64,000 bases of DNA from Siphonodentalium dalli (GCA_032622095.1 CP136061.1:53827762-53891761), one strand, 5' to 3'. Numbered from the stretch's first letter, positions 11,300 through 24,114 are shown. Translations and numbers: made by a program. The notes: a model not told the origin generated them from the letters alone.

Positions 11300-13850
11300 G
11301 CACAGTTCAAGTTCAAAATCTTTATTTATAAAGTCAGGCATTTTAAATTACAAACATGAGCATTAAGCTCTTAACTGACTTGTAAAACAATGAATATGTA
11401 CATAAACAGTAACGTGAATAAAACACAACCTATCTGAAAAATAAATTACATGTATATTAGCTAAAACTTTGTAAAAGACGAGTAAAATCCCTGAGGACAG
11501 GTAGCCCTGACTCGATCAAAAGCGTAAGACACAAATTTGTATATTCATATACGGCACAGTAATGTGCACAACGAGTCCATATTTCATTCCTGGATAACAC
11601 GTTTTGTTCCATTCAGAGATACCAGACCAGAGAGTGCGGATTAAAATACAAAACATATGCATATAATTAGGATATCCTACAGGCACTGCATTTACATTTA
11701 AAACCATTCCAGGTTTGTAACATACATTCAAAGTCTTTCATCGTATCTGCGGTTCTGCATGACTCTGGAAGAGAATTCCACACTTTGGGTGCCATGAATC
11801 TAAACGAGCTTAAACCGAAAGTAGTAGTATCAGGTGATGGCAGTTCCATGGTCTCAGAATTTCTAAAAGAGTATGAACTATGTTTACGTTTCACCAGGCA
11901 GTCCAAATAGGAAGGAGTGCTAATGTCCTATCTATAGTATTTTGAAAACTGTGAGTGCCAAAAGTCTGAGTTTTTGGAGATGTAGATGCTCACAGTTTGC
12001 AATCTTTAGGAGAAAGTCATAATCAGATGTGTAGTCATTATAGATAAAACGAAAGGCTCTCTCCTGAATTTTCTCCAGCCTGTCCGTGGAGGACACACTG
12101 CAGAAATGCCAGGTAAGAGGGTAGTAATTAAAATGTGAGAGGATGAAAGATTTGAAGATACATTTTTTGCCTGAGAGGGTCAGCATATGTCCAAGTCTCT
12201 TTAAGACATTTAGCTGCCTTGATGCCTTTGAACATAGCGAATCAATGTGAGTGTTAAACGTCAATTTACAGTCCAGAGTTATACCGAGTAATTTCACTTC
12301 CTCGATACATGGGATAAGATGTGAAGCATTTATGCCAGTTATAGATTTACTTTTGGGACCCAATGATATTGCTTGGAACTTCTCTGGATTTGCCTTCATG
12401 CCATTTAGTGCGAACCACTCAATGAGATGAAGACGATCAGATTCCAGAGTGCTCCGAACTACATCAGGGTCCTTGTGAGAGAAGGAAATTGTGTTATCGT
12501 CTGCATAATTATAAAGGGAGCAGTCCTTCACAAAGCCGAAAATGTCATTCAGAAAGATGTTAAACATGGTTGGGCCCAGTAAATAATCCCTGTGGTACAC
12601 CCTTGGTGATGCACCTCCAGGAAATCACACTGGAGCCAAGTTTAACGCATTGTCTGCGACCAGAAAGATAGCTCCCCATATAAGACACCGACTTTTCACA
12701 AAGATTATATGCACGTAGTTTCTCTAACATAAGATCATGAGGTAGGCAATCAAAAGCCTTTGAAATGTCCATCATTACAGCGGCAACACTTTCATGCTTG
12801 TCAAGTGCCCTGCGCCAGTCTTCAATGGCACTTAACATTACGTCACTGCATCCATGATGCTTCCTAAAAGCTGAGAGAGCGGGGTTAAAAATAGATTCAA
12901 AATGCATATGTAGCTGTGAATTTATCGCTTTCTCAAATAATTTTGATATAGTAGGTAAAATACTAACAGGCCTGTAGTTTTCCTTACTCAAAATATCATT
13001 TTTCTTGTGTATAGGTGTCACTTGAGCAACTTTAAGGCTATCCGGGAAAGCAACGACAGACAGATAGTGGTTAAAAAGATTACTCAGAGGCACGTGGATT
13101 GCTGAGTTACATATTTTCAGCATTTTTGCTGAGATACCATCAATGCCAGTAGCCTTTTTTGAGTTTAGCTTACATATCTCTTTGGAGAAGAACTCTTCAG
13201 AGATTGGTTTCAGGCTAAAAGTCTCCGGCGAAATACAGTTCTCTTTGATTTTGACGATGCATGGATGTTCCTTATTTACAGGATGGTTCATGGGTATATT
13301 TGATGCAACGTCAATAAAAAATGAGTTGAAAATTTCACAGACAGATTGTTGGTCAGTAATTAACTCACCATTTTCCAGTAATAATGTACTTGTTTTGGCT
13401 TTAAAGCCCTTATTTGTCAGAAATGGTTTGACAGTTGGCCAAAAATCAGCAGATTTTGGGCCATCTGAACATTTGTCATTAAAATACGACTGGATGCTTT
13501 CCTTCTTGATACGTGTGACCAGATTTCTTTGTTTACGGTAAAGTTACCAATTTTTATGTGATCTGTATTTTAAATAGCGTTTCTGTAAGAATCTTTTCTT
13601 ATAGATAGCTTTTCTCAAAACCTTATTCATAAACGGGGTCCGGTTTTTATGTGGCCGCCTTGTTTTAACAGGGATGTGCTCATCAATGACATCAAGAAGA
13701 AGCCTTTCATGCATCCAGTATATATCATTGATATCATCAAATCCATATGCTGCATGGAAAGGAATCTTCGTGATGTCCTCAATGAGCGCATCAGTTTCTA
13801 TTCGCGATTTCATTGGTTTATGGCATAACAGATCACTTCACAGATCAGAG
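11300..13850 (-). pseudogene. CR1-like LINE, 5'-truncated reverse transcriptase, broken
   Basis: Read on the minus strand. A linker (MKSRIETDALIEDITKIPF...) is followed by a reverse transcriptase with NYRPVSILPTISK, MMDISKAFDCLPHDLM, a GVPQG block and the catalytic YADD (12496-12507). A C-terminal PKVWNSLPESCRT segment follows at about 11770. The endonuclease domain is missing, consistent with 5' truncation. Lesions are an in-frame TAA at 13544-13546, a frameshift at about 12590 inside GVPQG, and another near 11920. The 3' end lies in the TTGAACTTGAAC-like stretch near 11305-11330. It sits between inverted copies of the same repeat end (11234 and 14165). Confidence 0.85.
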
Positions 13851-14164
13851 GTCAATGACGTGTTGACAATTTTCCCACGCAGTGTCAAACTCAACTATTT
13901 TTTGAAAATGAATACAAGCGTTATATCCATGATTCATTTTACTCATCGCAATATAGCAGACATCATCTTTGAGTTTTTATCAGTCAACGATATTCATGAC
14001 TGATTATTCTTTCACATGCATCGTGTTGTATTTATAACTATTTCTAAATACTACGATTCTCACAAACATTTACTACGTCAGGAATTCACTCCATATTTGG
14101 AAACAGTTTATTACGTCATCTCGGGAATGTCGCGACGTCGTTGAAATGAAATATAATGACACAT

Positions 14165-14225
14165 CTAGAGACGTACATCCGATATTAGTTTCGTCGGCTT
14201 TCCAAAGAGACTGTCTGGAATCCTG
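14165..14225 (-). repeat. Inverted copy of the dispersed repeat end
   Basis: TCTAGAGACGTACATCCGAT and the following ~45 bases match the reverse complement of the last ~60 bases of copies A and B. The two inverted ends face each other across the CR1-like LINE. This suggests the LINE entered the centre of a palindromic repeat. Confidence 0.7.
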
Positions 14226-15417
14226 AATACATCATTAAATGTTCAATCATGATTTTGAATTGTCGTGCTATTTTCCCGAACATACACATCTCTCCTATTT
14301 TCGAGACTCCTTGTCAGCTGAGAAGCCTGAATGAACATCCATTTGCTCTAAGTGTCATGGCTGGGGCCACATTTCACCACAGCACAATTCACATGCACTA
14401 CAAATGATAGTTAACGTATATGTAGTGTTAAAGTTTAATTGAGTTAGTGTTCAAATTATATTAAATTAAAATATTCTTGGAAATATATGTCTCTTAATTT
14501 ACTTTATTTAGCATCTTCACACCTTTTTCAAAATTTTGCAAAATCTGGGAAATTTGGGTATAATGTGGTAGTATATTTACACTCTAGCATAACAGAATTT
14601 TGAAAAAATTTAAATCTTGTGACGCTATTTTTTTCTGAATTTTCGGAAAATTGACGTCAAAATTTTGTTCAGCCAAAATGTTTAAAGTGATATAAAACAC
14701 TGCGGTTGGGTGATCAAATATAAACGGATAATAATCTTGTTCAAAGTTGTTATTTTTACAAATATTATATCCAAATTGACAACACACACCGTCATTCTTA
14801 TATATTAATTAAATGCAGTGACTCTCGATGGCGAAATTGTTTTCGTTAGTTTATTGCCGATAGATGCGTCCCGAATCGAGTAGTATATATTTACAATTGA
14901 GCGTAGTTCAGACGATGTTTTCTATGGAGTGGTAACGTCGATCTGCTTCATAAATTCGGCATTGCCAACTAACCAGATTATCCTAAATTGAACCAACCTG
15001 CCCAAACGTGTATCTAGGTAGTATCAAGCCTGATGTATAAATTGTATTGTATGGTGCTACTTAACAAACGTACAAACATGTGGGTGAGGGACTCCGAGCG
15101 AGAAATAACAAAAATCTGCAGAAAGCAGCAAATGTTCTGAAATTGATATTCGGTTTGGATGAACATGCCATTTGCATAATATACATTGCATTTTGTGACT
15201 AGTTGGTCTGTCTTTTGAACATCGGTATCAGCTGTATGTTGTGATATGCTATATACATGTACTGTACACACATGTCATTATAATACAATATGTTCATTTG
15301 TTGTATTTAATTTGTTATTTCATCGATTTGAAACAAAAACAATCACATTTTATTAGGAACCTGTCTCATTTTCATACTTTCTCAGTAAAGGTACCGGTAC
15401 TACTTTGTAGTAGTACC
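14226..15417. other. AT-rich DNA with one dispersed repeat
   Basis: No gene seen. About 14660-14843 matches the reverse complement of 44538-44720, sharing CTCTCGATGGCGAAAT and AACACACACC-type blocks. A related stretch recurs near 49310-49460. The rest has no recognisable structure. Confidence 0.5.
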
Positions 15418-16260
15418 AGGGACGTCGCGACGGGGTTGGGGGGTTCGGAGGTGTCTCACAAACCCCCAACTTTGGTAAAAAAATTCAACAGTTGGAGATT
15501 TCATACTTGATACAACATTAGTTGGAAATTTCACACAAACAATAGTTTTTTCCAACTTTTTATTAGGGGAGAATTTGTTGTTTCTAGACCAACATTTGAA
15601 TATTTACCTACTTTTTGGTCAAAATATTGGACTGAAATGGCCATAAGTTGGAAATTTTCCAACCTTAGGAGATGTGTCAGGTTGGAAATTTCCAACACTT
15701 GGAAAACTTGTGTCCTGGTCGCTGCCCTGTGGCCAGTCAAAACTGCTAGTTAATTTAAGAAAACAATATTTTCCCACATTTGGTCAAAATTGTGGACTGA
15801 AATGGTCATCGGTTGGAAAATGTCCAACATAACGGGGGCATGAGGTTTGAAATTTCCAACACTATAGGAAGGCTTGAGGCCAGTCTAGATGGTAGGATTT
15901 TGCGATTTTCTTGCTCAGATTTCCAAATTATCTCACACCGGGCCGAACCATGGTCCGCCTGGTGTGACATGGTCTCTCGCCCGTGGCCCTGTGAATTTTT
16001 CTGGAGCTGAACCTCTAGATGTTTAGGATTTATGCAATTTTCGGGTTCAGATATGTAAAATTTGTCATAACGGGTATATATAACCATGGTTCTGTTTCTC
16101 CATCTGGCTATAGTGACCACAAGATAAGAGCCATTACGAATAGGTTATCAGGGGGGAAGGGGGTGCGAATGGAATTTCCAAAGGTGGACACCCCCAATGG
16201 AGAGCTTCTGGCCACTTCACTGCGAAGTACCGTATCAAGAACAAAAAGTATTTAGTCCCC
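15418..16260. repeat. Repeat block with GTTGGAAATTTCCAAC palindromes
   Basis: Variants of the 16-bp palindrome GTTGGAAATTTCCAAC recur near 15519, 15648, 15690, 15810 and 15844, spaced 40-160 bp apart. The spacer phrase TTGGTCAAAAT.TTGGACTGAAATGG.CAT appears twice (about 15616 and 15780), so the block contains degenerate ~165-bp tandem units. No coding sequence. Confidence 0.55.
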
Positions 16261-18148
16261 AAATGAAGGGGAGACTTGGCAGTTGCAAACCTGCAGGAAA
16301 CCTACAATTTAAAAAAAATATTTGAATATCTGGTCCAGCAAGTCACAGCACATTAACCTACAACATCAGCCTTGTTTTAATCTCATGATTCGTTGTTGTC
16401 ATTTGCAGCACAGTTCCCTATAATCACAGTTATGTACATGCATTCTGTTTATCCACCTAAAGGTATTTACATGTAACCAAGTAAAACATAGAATAATTAA
16501 TGTTGAGATTTTAGACAACTGAGGCATGTTGTTGTGACAAAAAACAAAGAGATGTTGATGCAAAATGTCTCCACATTGGTTTTTAATACCCACCAATATA
16601 CTTTAATCACACCGATTAAATTTGTGCTACCTGTACATCGTCACTAATGTCACTTTCTTCATTGTTTATTGTCGACACAAAAATTTAATATAAGTTTAAA
16701 ACTAAACAGAAGAAATGAAAATTAGTCTCTAAATTTGATACACATGCTAGTATCAAGAGCAGCCATTTACATGCAGTTGTGGAAATAGTTGCAGAATGAA
16801 ACGTTTGAGATGTTGATTTATCACTGACGCCGTCGATAGCACAAAACAGAAAGACAAGTTTGACCCGCCCCCATTCACAGTCTGAGTCACATGGCTAAGG
16901 TGCAAGGTTTGCTGATGAATCAAATGTGAAATCCAAGATAAAATTCGGAAACAATGATAAGCTCTCATCATCCCCAGAATCCATATGAAGTTTGTTGACG
17001 ATTGAATGAGAGATGTGGCCTGTATGGTACGCTAACGGCAATAGTTGACGCGCGCACGGACGGGCGGCAACCCATACCAATAGCTCAAACTATATTTCGT
17101 TCAGTTGAGCTTAAAATGTAGTATAAAAATAAATATGTGCGAGGAGATGTGGTCCACTTCCGTCAGCCTTGCGACATACCAGATTGCCACTCATGTACCA
17201 CTTCGAAGTCAGATGCGAAACAGTAAAGCCGTTCATGGAAATTTCCTTGGTGAAATGTTTTCTGGATCTGTTCTTTGAAGCATCTTTATGTCAAGAATAT
17301 AACAAAAATAATTATGGACCGTGGCATTAGAACATTGTCCAGAAAATTCACTGATAGGAGGTAGACAGGGACGGTAAGACCAGTAAGGGGTAACCACTTG
17401 GGGTTTCTTGAGTTGTGTGTATTAATCCTATTTCGAGGTGTATAGTTTCATACATTTGAATATATGCACGTTCCTGTAGATAATGTTAAAATATGTTTAT
17501 CGATGTCGAAATGGCTCATACCTCACGTTCTAGTATAATAATTCATGTCTTATATTTAGAGCAAATTCAGTTATTCCTATATGGCAACATTTATATCCGA
17601 GTCTGTAGTATCTTCAGTATGCTTGACCCTCATATGAGAGCGCAGACCACACCTGGTTTTGAAATTGCTGGCGCATAGATCACAGAGAGACACTATCGGC
17701 TCCGTGTCTCGTTTTGTGGTTTTATTTTTAGCTCATAGGCCTCACCGAACTATTCGTCACATTGGTCACATGGGTGACTTGGGGGTTCGTGCGCCTTCTT
17801 GTGCCGGTGTAAGTTACTGCTTATTTTAAGTTTTGTAGTTTCATTCCTCGCATGGAAACTCGGTTTCATTTGTTGGTGGCCAGGCACATGGGTTCGGTCG
17901 GGTGCATCGTAGTGCTGGTAGCCAGAGGAGGGGCGTTTGTTTCAGTTGATTGCCAATGGCAGGATTTTAAGCAATATTTCTGAATCCTCCATACTTCCAA
18001 CCAGAGTAAATCCTGTACAGAGGATAATTAAAAGTTTAGGTCAAATAAACTCTTAAATTGAAATGAAAGTTATCACGAGTAATCAGTGATATGTGGTGTT
18101 GCTGTTTCTGTACCACAACTAGCAATATGGAATGAGTCGAAACAAGAG
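16261..18148. other. No feature recognised
   Basis: Moderately AT-rich sequence with only short open frames. No splice-linked frames, tRNA boxes or terminal repeats were found. Confidence 0.4.
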
Positions 18149-18855
18149 GTGTGTACGCGCGTGCTAGCACACCCCCTCCGTGGCAAATTCAACCCGCATT
18201 ATCCGTAAACCCAACAAAAAAGATTTTTAACTTTAAAGAAATATTTGGATTAATAATATCGATATGGTGTCGCAAGAAGCTTGTACAGAAAAAAATATTC
18301 AAATTGGTTCATATTTGTTCGAATGATTGCAGAAACCCAAAAAAGGGTAGAAAATGAAACGCAACTTTAACATCTAAGATGGCTTTTGTCGGGTGTTTCG
18401 TCAGTCAAACCAAACTTGATAGCATCCACACACACAAAATCCCAAAATTTTCTAAGTCAAAATAAGTCGAAAATGAAGTGCAATGTTAGGAAAAATAGTC
18501 CAAGCCAACCCTGAGCCGCATCATGTAGAGAGGGTGTTGTGAGAAGCATGTATACCAAAAATTATTGAAATCGGTTCATATTTGTTAAAGTTATTAAGTC
18601 GGACAGAATTTTCTAAGTCAAAATAAGTCGAAAAGTAAGGCGTAAATTTAAAAACGAAAGTCGGACCGCATCGCAATTGGCATCATGCGGAAAGGCGGTA
18701 CTAAGGAGGTTGCATACAAAAAAAATTGAAATCGGTTCATAGTTGTTCGAGTTATGAGGTCGGACGGACGGACGGACACACGGAGGGAGAAAGTGTGACG
18801 GACAGACGCAGTCAATCCAGTATACCCCCCATTTTCTTCGAAAGTGGGGGTATAA
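18149..18855 (+). repeat. Dispersed non-autonomous element ending GGGGGTATAA, copy 1
   Basis: It starts near GTGTGTACGCGCGTGC and contains three degenerate units of 120-180 bp that share AAATCGGTTCATATTTGTT (about 18280, 18560, 18730). It ends in a GGACGGACGGACGGAC run, a short hairpin around CCCCCATTTTCTTCGAAAGTGGGGG and the terminus GGGTATAA. A second member lies at 57105-57667 in the same orientation. Similar GGACGGAC...GGGGTATAA repeats are common in molluscs. Confidence 0.65.
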
Positions 18856-19153
18856 TGACGGGGTCGTCCAGTTTTGCAGACACCTATTGTTTTCGGTAGG
18901 TTAGGGTAGAGGTGTGAATAATCCTCTTAATGACTACTTAGGCCCTTCCTAGTTGGTTTGATTGGATTCGGTTTTTTTCTGCCCTTTTGATTATGGGAAA
19001 TAACGGAGGTTTGGGTTGCATTTATGACTGTTTATTAGTTATGGATAATATAAAATACATGCAAATATTATAACACAAAAACATGAGGTACAAACATTAA
19101 CGAATTAGAAACAATGACAACAACATGCTCAGTGACCGCATAACTTGGCCATT

Positions 19154-20010
19154 TCATCCAGGAACTCTACTTCGTCTATTTCGCCTGCCAAGTACACTCT
19201 CTTGAAATGCCGTCTTGAATTTTCTTTTCTGTGGGTTCACTTTGCCGCCCACACTTATATGTAATATTTTACATTCATTGAATGCTTGTTCCTTCTTTAT
19301 GAAGTCTATCAGCCGGAATATGTTTGGATGGGAGCCCGCTATCCTCAGTTGTAGTTTTCTGTGCCACCCTTCTACGTGGTTCGTGGTCCTTGGTCCAACA
19401 GTGTCAAAGTGGTTCCACCTTATTTTTCCGTGGTCGCCCTCCACCCAGAAGGCTGTCATGTAGTCTGTAAATTGTGTTACCCTGGGGTCTACTTGTTGGT
19501 CGCTGTTCAGTGGAATGTCGTTCTCTTCGAGTGTGGTGAACCAAGCATCGCTAATCTTGTCAACCTGTATAAATGGCAGCGCGATGGCTCTTCTGATTAA
19601 TGGTTTCACGATTGGGTCGTCGTCGTCGTATTCTTTCTTCATCCTGCTTAAGTGGCATATTTCATTACACACTGGCTGTAGTGGAAAAAGCAACCTTTGA
19701 TTATGGCTGTCGAGAAAGTCAATCGTAGGGCGTTCTGAGCAGCAGTTTTGTAATCAGTGAAGATATATGTCGGTGAAAGGTTGATTCCTAATTCTGCTTA
19801 TTTTTGCTTGAGAAGACCAAAGAATCTGATGTATGTTTGTTGCGTCTTGTTCAACAGGAGTCCATAAACCAGGGGAACCATTATACTGTCGACGAACGCG
19901 TGGACTGAATATATTTGAAGAAATATGTCGCGAGATTGCTGTCTGTTGCGAAGATCAATATCTTGTCACTTCCACCATCGGATGCAAGAAGGAAGTTTTC
20001 GTTCGCGGTT
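19154..20010 (-). pseudogene. MULE-type transposase fragment
   Basis: The longest intact part (19693 to 19154) contains FDTVGPRTTNHVEGWHRKL and PNIFRLIDFIKKEQAF. These are typical of the C-terminal half of MULE transposases common in insects and molluscs. Upstream on the same strand, in another frame, are IMVPLVYGLLLNKTQQTY and TDYKTAAQNALRLTFSTAII followed by KGCFFHYSQCV. The latter is the core MULE block with its conserved Asp and the GC.FH..Q motif. At least two frameshifts and several stops separate these parts, so the copy is dead. It is unrelated in sequence to the Mutator-like gene at 2858. Confidence 0.8.
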
Positions 20011-20020
20011 GTCGTGGTAT

Positions 20021-20210
20021 ATTCACGGTGAACATTAGTTAGTGTTATTTACATATGCGCGAAAAACAAGTGACAACAGTATAAACACGTTTAAAGTGGC
20101 CTGGACACAACATTAAATATTCACTGTGAACATTAGTTACATATGCGCGAAAAACAAGTGACAACGGTTACCGTGGCCTTAGTATAAACAAGTTGGCCTG
20201 AACACAACGC
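20021..20210 (+). repeat. Two tandem units of about 95 bp
   Basis: GTGAACATTAGTTA, CATATGCGCGAAAAACAAGT and GTGGCCT..ACACAAC occur in the same order in both units, just upstream of the MULE fragment on its coding strand. They may be subterminal repeats of that element. Confidence 0.6.
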
Positions 20211-21631
20211 TTAACTTGGATCGGCCTAATTGCCAGCGTTGTAACAACACAACCGGTCGCACCTTGAGTTAATCCCCTGCCGCATGTCTGCAAAGTGAGA
20301 CTACCCCATAATGACTGCGAAGAATGTGTTTACTGATGCAAAATCTGCAGCTAAATGACAAGGCATCGGCTCGGAACTGGGGCATTTATCGGGTGCGAAC
20401 AAAAACACATTAAGATCAGGGGGGCATCGCAGCATTTTTTCGACTCATTAAAAGAGGCGTCTCTTGTGACTTAGGCGTGAACTATGATCAAGACGGTGGT
20501 CTGAGTGTGAGGAATTGTAAGAAACTCGCCGTACGCCCAAAAATAAACACACGTGGTTGGTGTGTACTAATTGTAATTAATCGGACAAGTTCCCATTGAA
20601 AATATGACAAGTACACGGTTTCAACTAAAACCTCAAATTAACTACAAGATCGATAGCATTGAGTCATTTGGAGAATAACTGTAGCATCAAATATAGATTA
20701 AATTCACCTTCGTCTGCCCAAAAATGCCGCTTATCGTCGTTGACCTATTTGCCCGATCTGAAACGAACCGTGACATTGGCGAATGCGCGCTGTGTCCAAA
20801 GCTGAAATAGAACCAGTTCTCACGGGGCAGGTACGAGCCGGTGAACAAGCAACTGTGTGGAGATCCATTGAACCAGAAAATTTACACGAGTCAGAGGAAT
20901 ACTTTTCATATACCAGCCCATATACAAACAAATTTGATTAAACACTGGTGTTTTAACAGTTATTATATAAATGTACACATGGATATCTACAATCACAAAA
21001 TATACACATATGTAATGTCTATTATGACGATCAGAATAAACTGAATTCATTGATTGATTGGTGTACCTAATGAAAACATGCAACAAAACGAACGAAATTG
21101 ATATTTATGACATTTCTACCCTGCGACACATGACACGAAATAGTGCCCAACTCCCCAGTTAAACATTGGCAAAACAACATACATTATTTCTTCATATCGT
21201 CAACTAGGTCTAAGAATTTCCCCGAGAGTGTACCCTATATGCTATTTCCAAGGCATTATATCGCAACCAGTGATGACGTGTAGATTGGTTGACTGGTCGC
21301 TCACCCGCCAACAACGGGTAAATCTAACTGAGGTGACCAAAAACTACCGATATATCTACATGTTACTAGGTGAATTATCGCTCGATGTGTCTGACTGTTT
21401 CGCTTGTCTCTTGAAACAACATAATTATCGAGGGTCGATTTACTGGCCATTCTTGAAAGAGAAAATATCTCAGGCGAATTTAAAGAGCGTTCGGTGGATG
21501 AATACATGTATCAAAGAGCGTTAATTTGAACTTTTCAAAAACGAATGTAAGCTAAGGAGATGAGACGACGGAAACGTTTTCGTCACAATTTGGATCGCTA
21601 GACTGGTTGTTGGTCCAGTCGGTGGCCTGTT
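20211..21631. other. No feature recognised
   Basis: Mixed-composition sequence with short open frames only. A few CA/TA-rich patches occur near 20950-21040. I see no gene or repeat boundary. Confidence 0.4.
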
Positions 21632-21927
21632 ACTGTGTAGCATAGCTACATGGCATCTTCCGCTGTATTACTAATGCATTCATTGTTATTTCGTCGATCG
21701 GTAACTTTTTATCACTTTCCTCACTTCAAATTGTACTTTATGCATTCATATTCTTAATATTACCTATAATTGTCAGATAACTGACTCATAATTTGCACAT
21801 TCATCTAATTATTACCCAACTAACTGCTGTAATTCTTATCTTATTCGCATTCATACACATCGTCGTTACATTGTATTTATATCATTCTGGGATTTTTCCC
21901 ACTCTTCGTTTGAAGCTATAAATAGCG

Positions 21928-21939
21928 TGACGTCATTGG
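21928..21939 (+). promoter_or_regulatory. CRE plus reverse CCAAT box in putative U3
   Basis: TGACGTCA (21928-21935) overlaps ATTGG (21935-21939), the reverse of a CCAAT box, about 250 bp upstream of the TATA box. Confidence 0.35.
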
Positions 21940-22007
21940 TAACTTCCGCCTTTTGTCGTTACCGTAGTGATTTCTGACGCTGTTTTCGTAACGTCTTATT
22001 TCAAGGT

Positions 22008-22102
22008 GGACTAGATACTGGCTCTATGACGCTCTGCTCTGTTCGCCGTCATGATGGCGTGCATAGTGTAACGACGTAGCCTCACAGAGCCAGCGTCTAG
22101 TC
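22008..22102. repeat. Inverted repeat upstream of TATA box
   Basis: GGACTAGATACTGGCTCT (22008-22025) pairs with AGAGCCAGCGTCTAGTCC (22085-22102), 16 of 18 positions. A second small palindrome, AGCTACCTTAAAAGGTAGCT, follows at about 22110-22129. Confidence 0.6.
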
Positions 22103-22187
22103 CAATTTCAGCTACCTTAAAAGGTAGCTGTGGGTATCACTTGTGGGTATCACTTGTAGGTAGTACTACCCACTGTGTGTCGCGTCG

Positions 22188-22195
22188 TATAAAAG
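22188..22195 (+). promoter_or_regulatory. TATA box
   Basis: TATAAAAG follows a GC-richer stretch in the middle of the putative LTR. A start site would be expected about 30 bp downstream, near 22220. Confidence 0.5.
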
Positions 22196-22844
22196 GGCCG
22201 ACGCTACCTACCGTGGATACACTTCAACGGATTACGTAGTCGCATTAACGGCTGTCGGTACTTAACTAACTTTAATTTAAAGACCCATTGGGCGTTTTAA
22301 CCATGACTTGGTACAGGATTTTTCGGAGTGTCACCCTTGTCTTTGGATATTTCTTAGACATTTGGCGAATTGCCTAATTGTCATTTCTTCGTCATTTATC
22401 TTGACTTGGTCATACCTTGGCTCACACTGTAGCTGGTTTTATGCTAAGTTGGAAGTATATCAGGCCTTATACATTTTGATAGTGCTACCCACACAGACCT
22501 ACAGTGGATTATCATCATTGATAGTGTATTAAATACTTGCATTCACATCTGAGAAGATACTTTTATGATTAAATCATACCGTTTTGTAACGGATTTGTCT
22601 GTTAACTTGTACTCCACGGGCTTACTAAATAATTTCTCCAATAACGGATTATCAGATAGGGCTTCGTGTCGAGCTCTAAGCCAAGAACACAGATTCCAAG
22701 AACTCCAGAATCACAGAATACAAGATCTATACAGATCGCAAGATCTACAACAATATTTTATTTGTAACAACGAGTTGGGGGAAACAGTCCACACTACCAC
22801 GACAGAACATTAATATAGTCAAGACCCCCGCCACGTTACAACTG

Positions 22845-23528
22845 TAATTCCCGCTAAATTATATAATTCGCGCTAACGATTGTCGGATGTAAACACATGT
22901 CATACGAGTTTTGTTCAAGAATAAACAAACTTCTGAGTCATTAAATCATAATTTTTTTGTGCAAAGGTACACGCTATATAGATTTACACGAGAAAAAAGT
23001 TCAGAATCTTTTCTTTAAGATGCCATAAGCCAATAGACCGCACAATGCCGCGCATTTTAGTCATTGGTGGGGTATTCAGAGAACACCCATAGTTTGTTTT
23101 GGCTAAAGCCCATATGACGTCATGTATTTACGATGGGATTGTGACGTTATTAACATTTTTTGACAGTTTCTATAATAAATCTAATAAGTTTTCAATTTTT
23201 TATAACTTTTTTTGGATTTAAGATGTTGAAATAGATTGTGATGTGCTGAATTCATAATTTAGTAATCTTTCCAATGGTGTAAACAATATGATAGAAGAGA
23301 ATGCATACAATACAGCACAATACGCCTGAACACAGTCTACAATAAGTGAAAATACCCCTGGGAGCCCAGGGTCAGGGCGTCGATCGTTGTGGGGAGCCAG
23401 GGTTCAAAGGGTTAAATCCGAATCTCTTCTCTTATTTCCCGCAAACATCTGTAAATATCCATACCCTTAACTAAACCCATACCATGTGCCAACTAGACCA
23501 AGCCTGGATATAGTGTGTCTGACTTTTG
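22845..23528. other. No feature recognised
   Basis: AT-rich sequence with short GGGAGCCCAGGG/GGGGAGCCAGGG repeats near 23359-23405. No gene seen. Confidence 0.35.
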
Positions 23529-23620
23529 AAGAATGAGGTGCCATGGGGGTAATTTAGTAACGCTATCCCGTACAGTGTGCTAGCGTAACCAAATTCACCC
23601 TCTGAGAACCTCATTCTGCG
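23529..23620. repeat. Palindromic ~90-bp repeat (GAATGAGGT family)
   Basis: It begins GAATGAGGTGCCATGGG and ends GAGAACCTCATTCTGC, self-complementary with mismatches. It is a diverged relative of the sub-palindromes at 55557-55646 and 55659-55750. Confidence 0.6.
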
Positions 23621-24114
23621 TAGGTCTCAACTGCTATGGGAGACTTAGGATCAGATTGAAGTTCCCCAGTTCAAATTGGAGATGTTTAGCAATTAGTCAC
23701 CTCAATTATGCATTTTATCTTCTTCTAATTAGGGGATATAGAAACACAAGGGGAAAAATAACTAAAACAAGATCACCCTCCTCTTATAATGGCAAATTGT
23801 ATTTTCGAAGATGTCAAATCTCTTAGTCAACTATACGACCAGCGTTGAATGAAGTTGACTTGTTTTGATTCACAACTACTATATAGGTTATTCTCATGTG
23901 ACAACACTGCCAGAAAACCACGGTCATCATTTTTTCGTTCGCTTCATATGCTTTGGTCATATGAGGAGCGTCAATGTGATATAGCAAAGATAAGCTGTTA
24001 ATGCATGTTTCTGCGTGACATAAATGTGTGACTGCAATGCATCTCAGGTCGTCATCAGAGGTTGAACCTGGCGAAACTGAATTATCACTCCAACATATCC
24101 TGGAGCAAATACGC
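23621..24114. other. No feature recognised
   Basis: AT-rich DNA without supported features. Confidence 0.35.

Larger units (their letters stand above)
21636..22840 (+). mobile_element. Probable solo LTR
   Basis: The 1,205-bp stretch starts TGTAGC and ends CGTTACA, so it has TG...CA termini with near-complementary TGTARC/GTTACA ends. It is flanked on both sides by ACTG (21632-21635 and 22841-22844), a 4-bp target duplication as in many Gypsy-type elements. It contains a CRE and CCAAT box, a TATA box and an inverted repeat in the order expected of a U3 region. No primer-binding site follows it and no polypurine tract precedes it, so a solo LTR fits best. No partner LTR is in the window. Confidence 0.5.
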
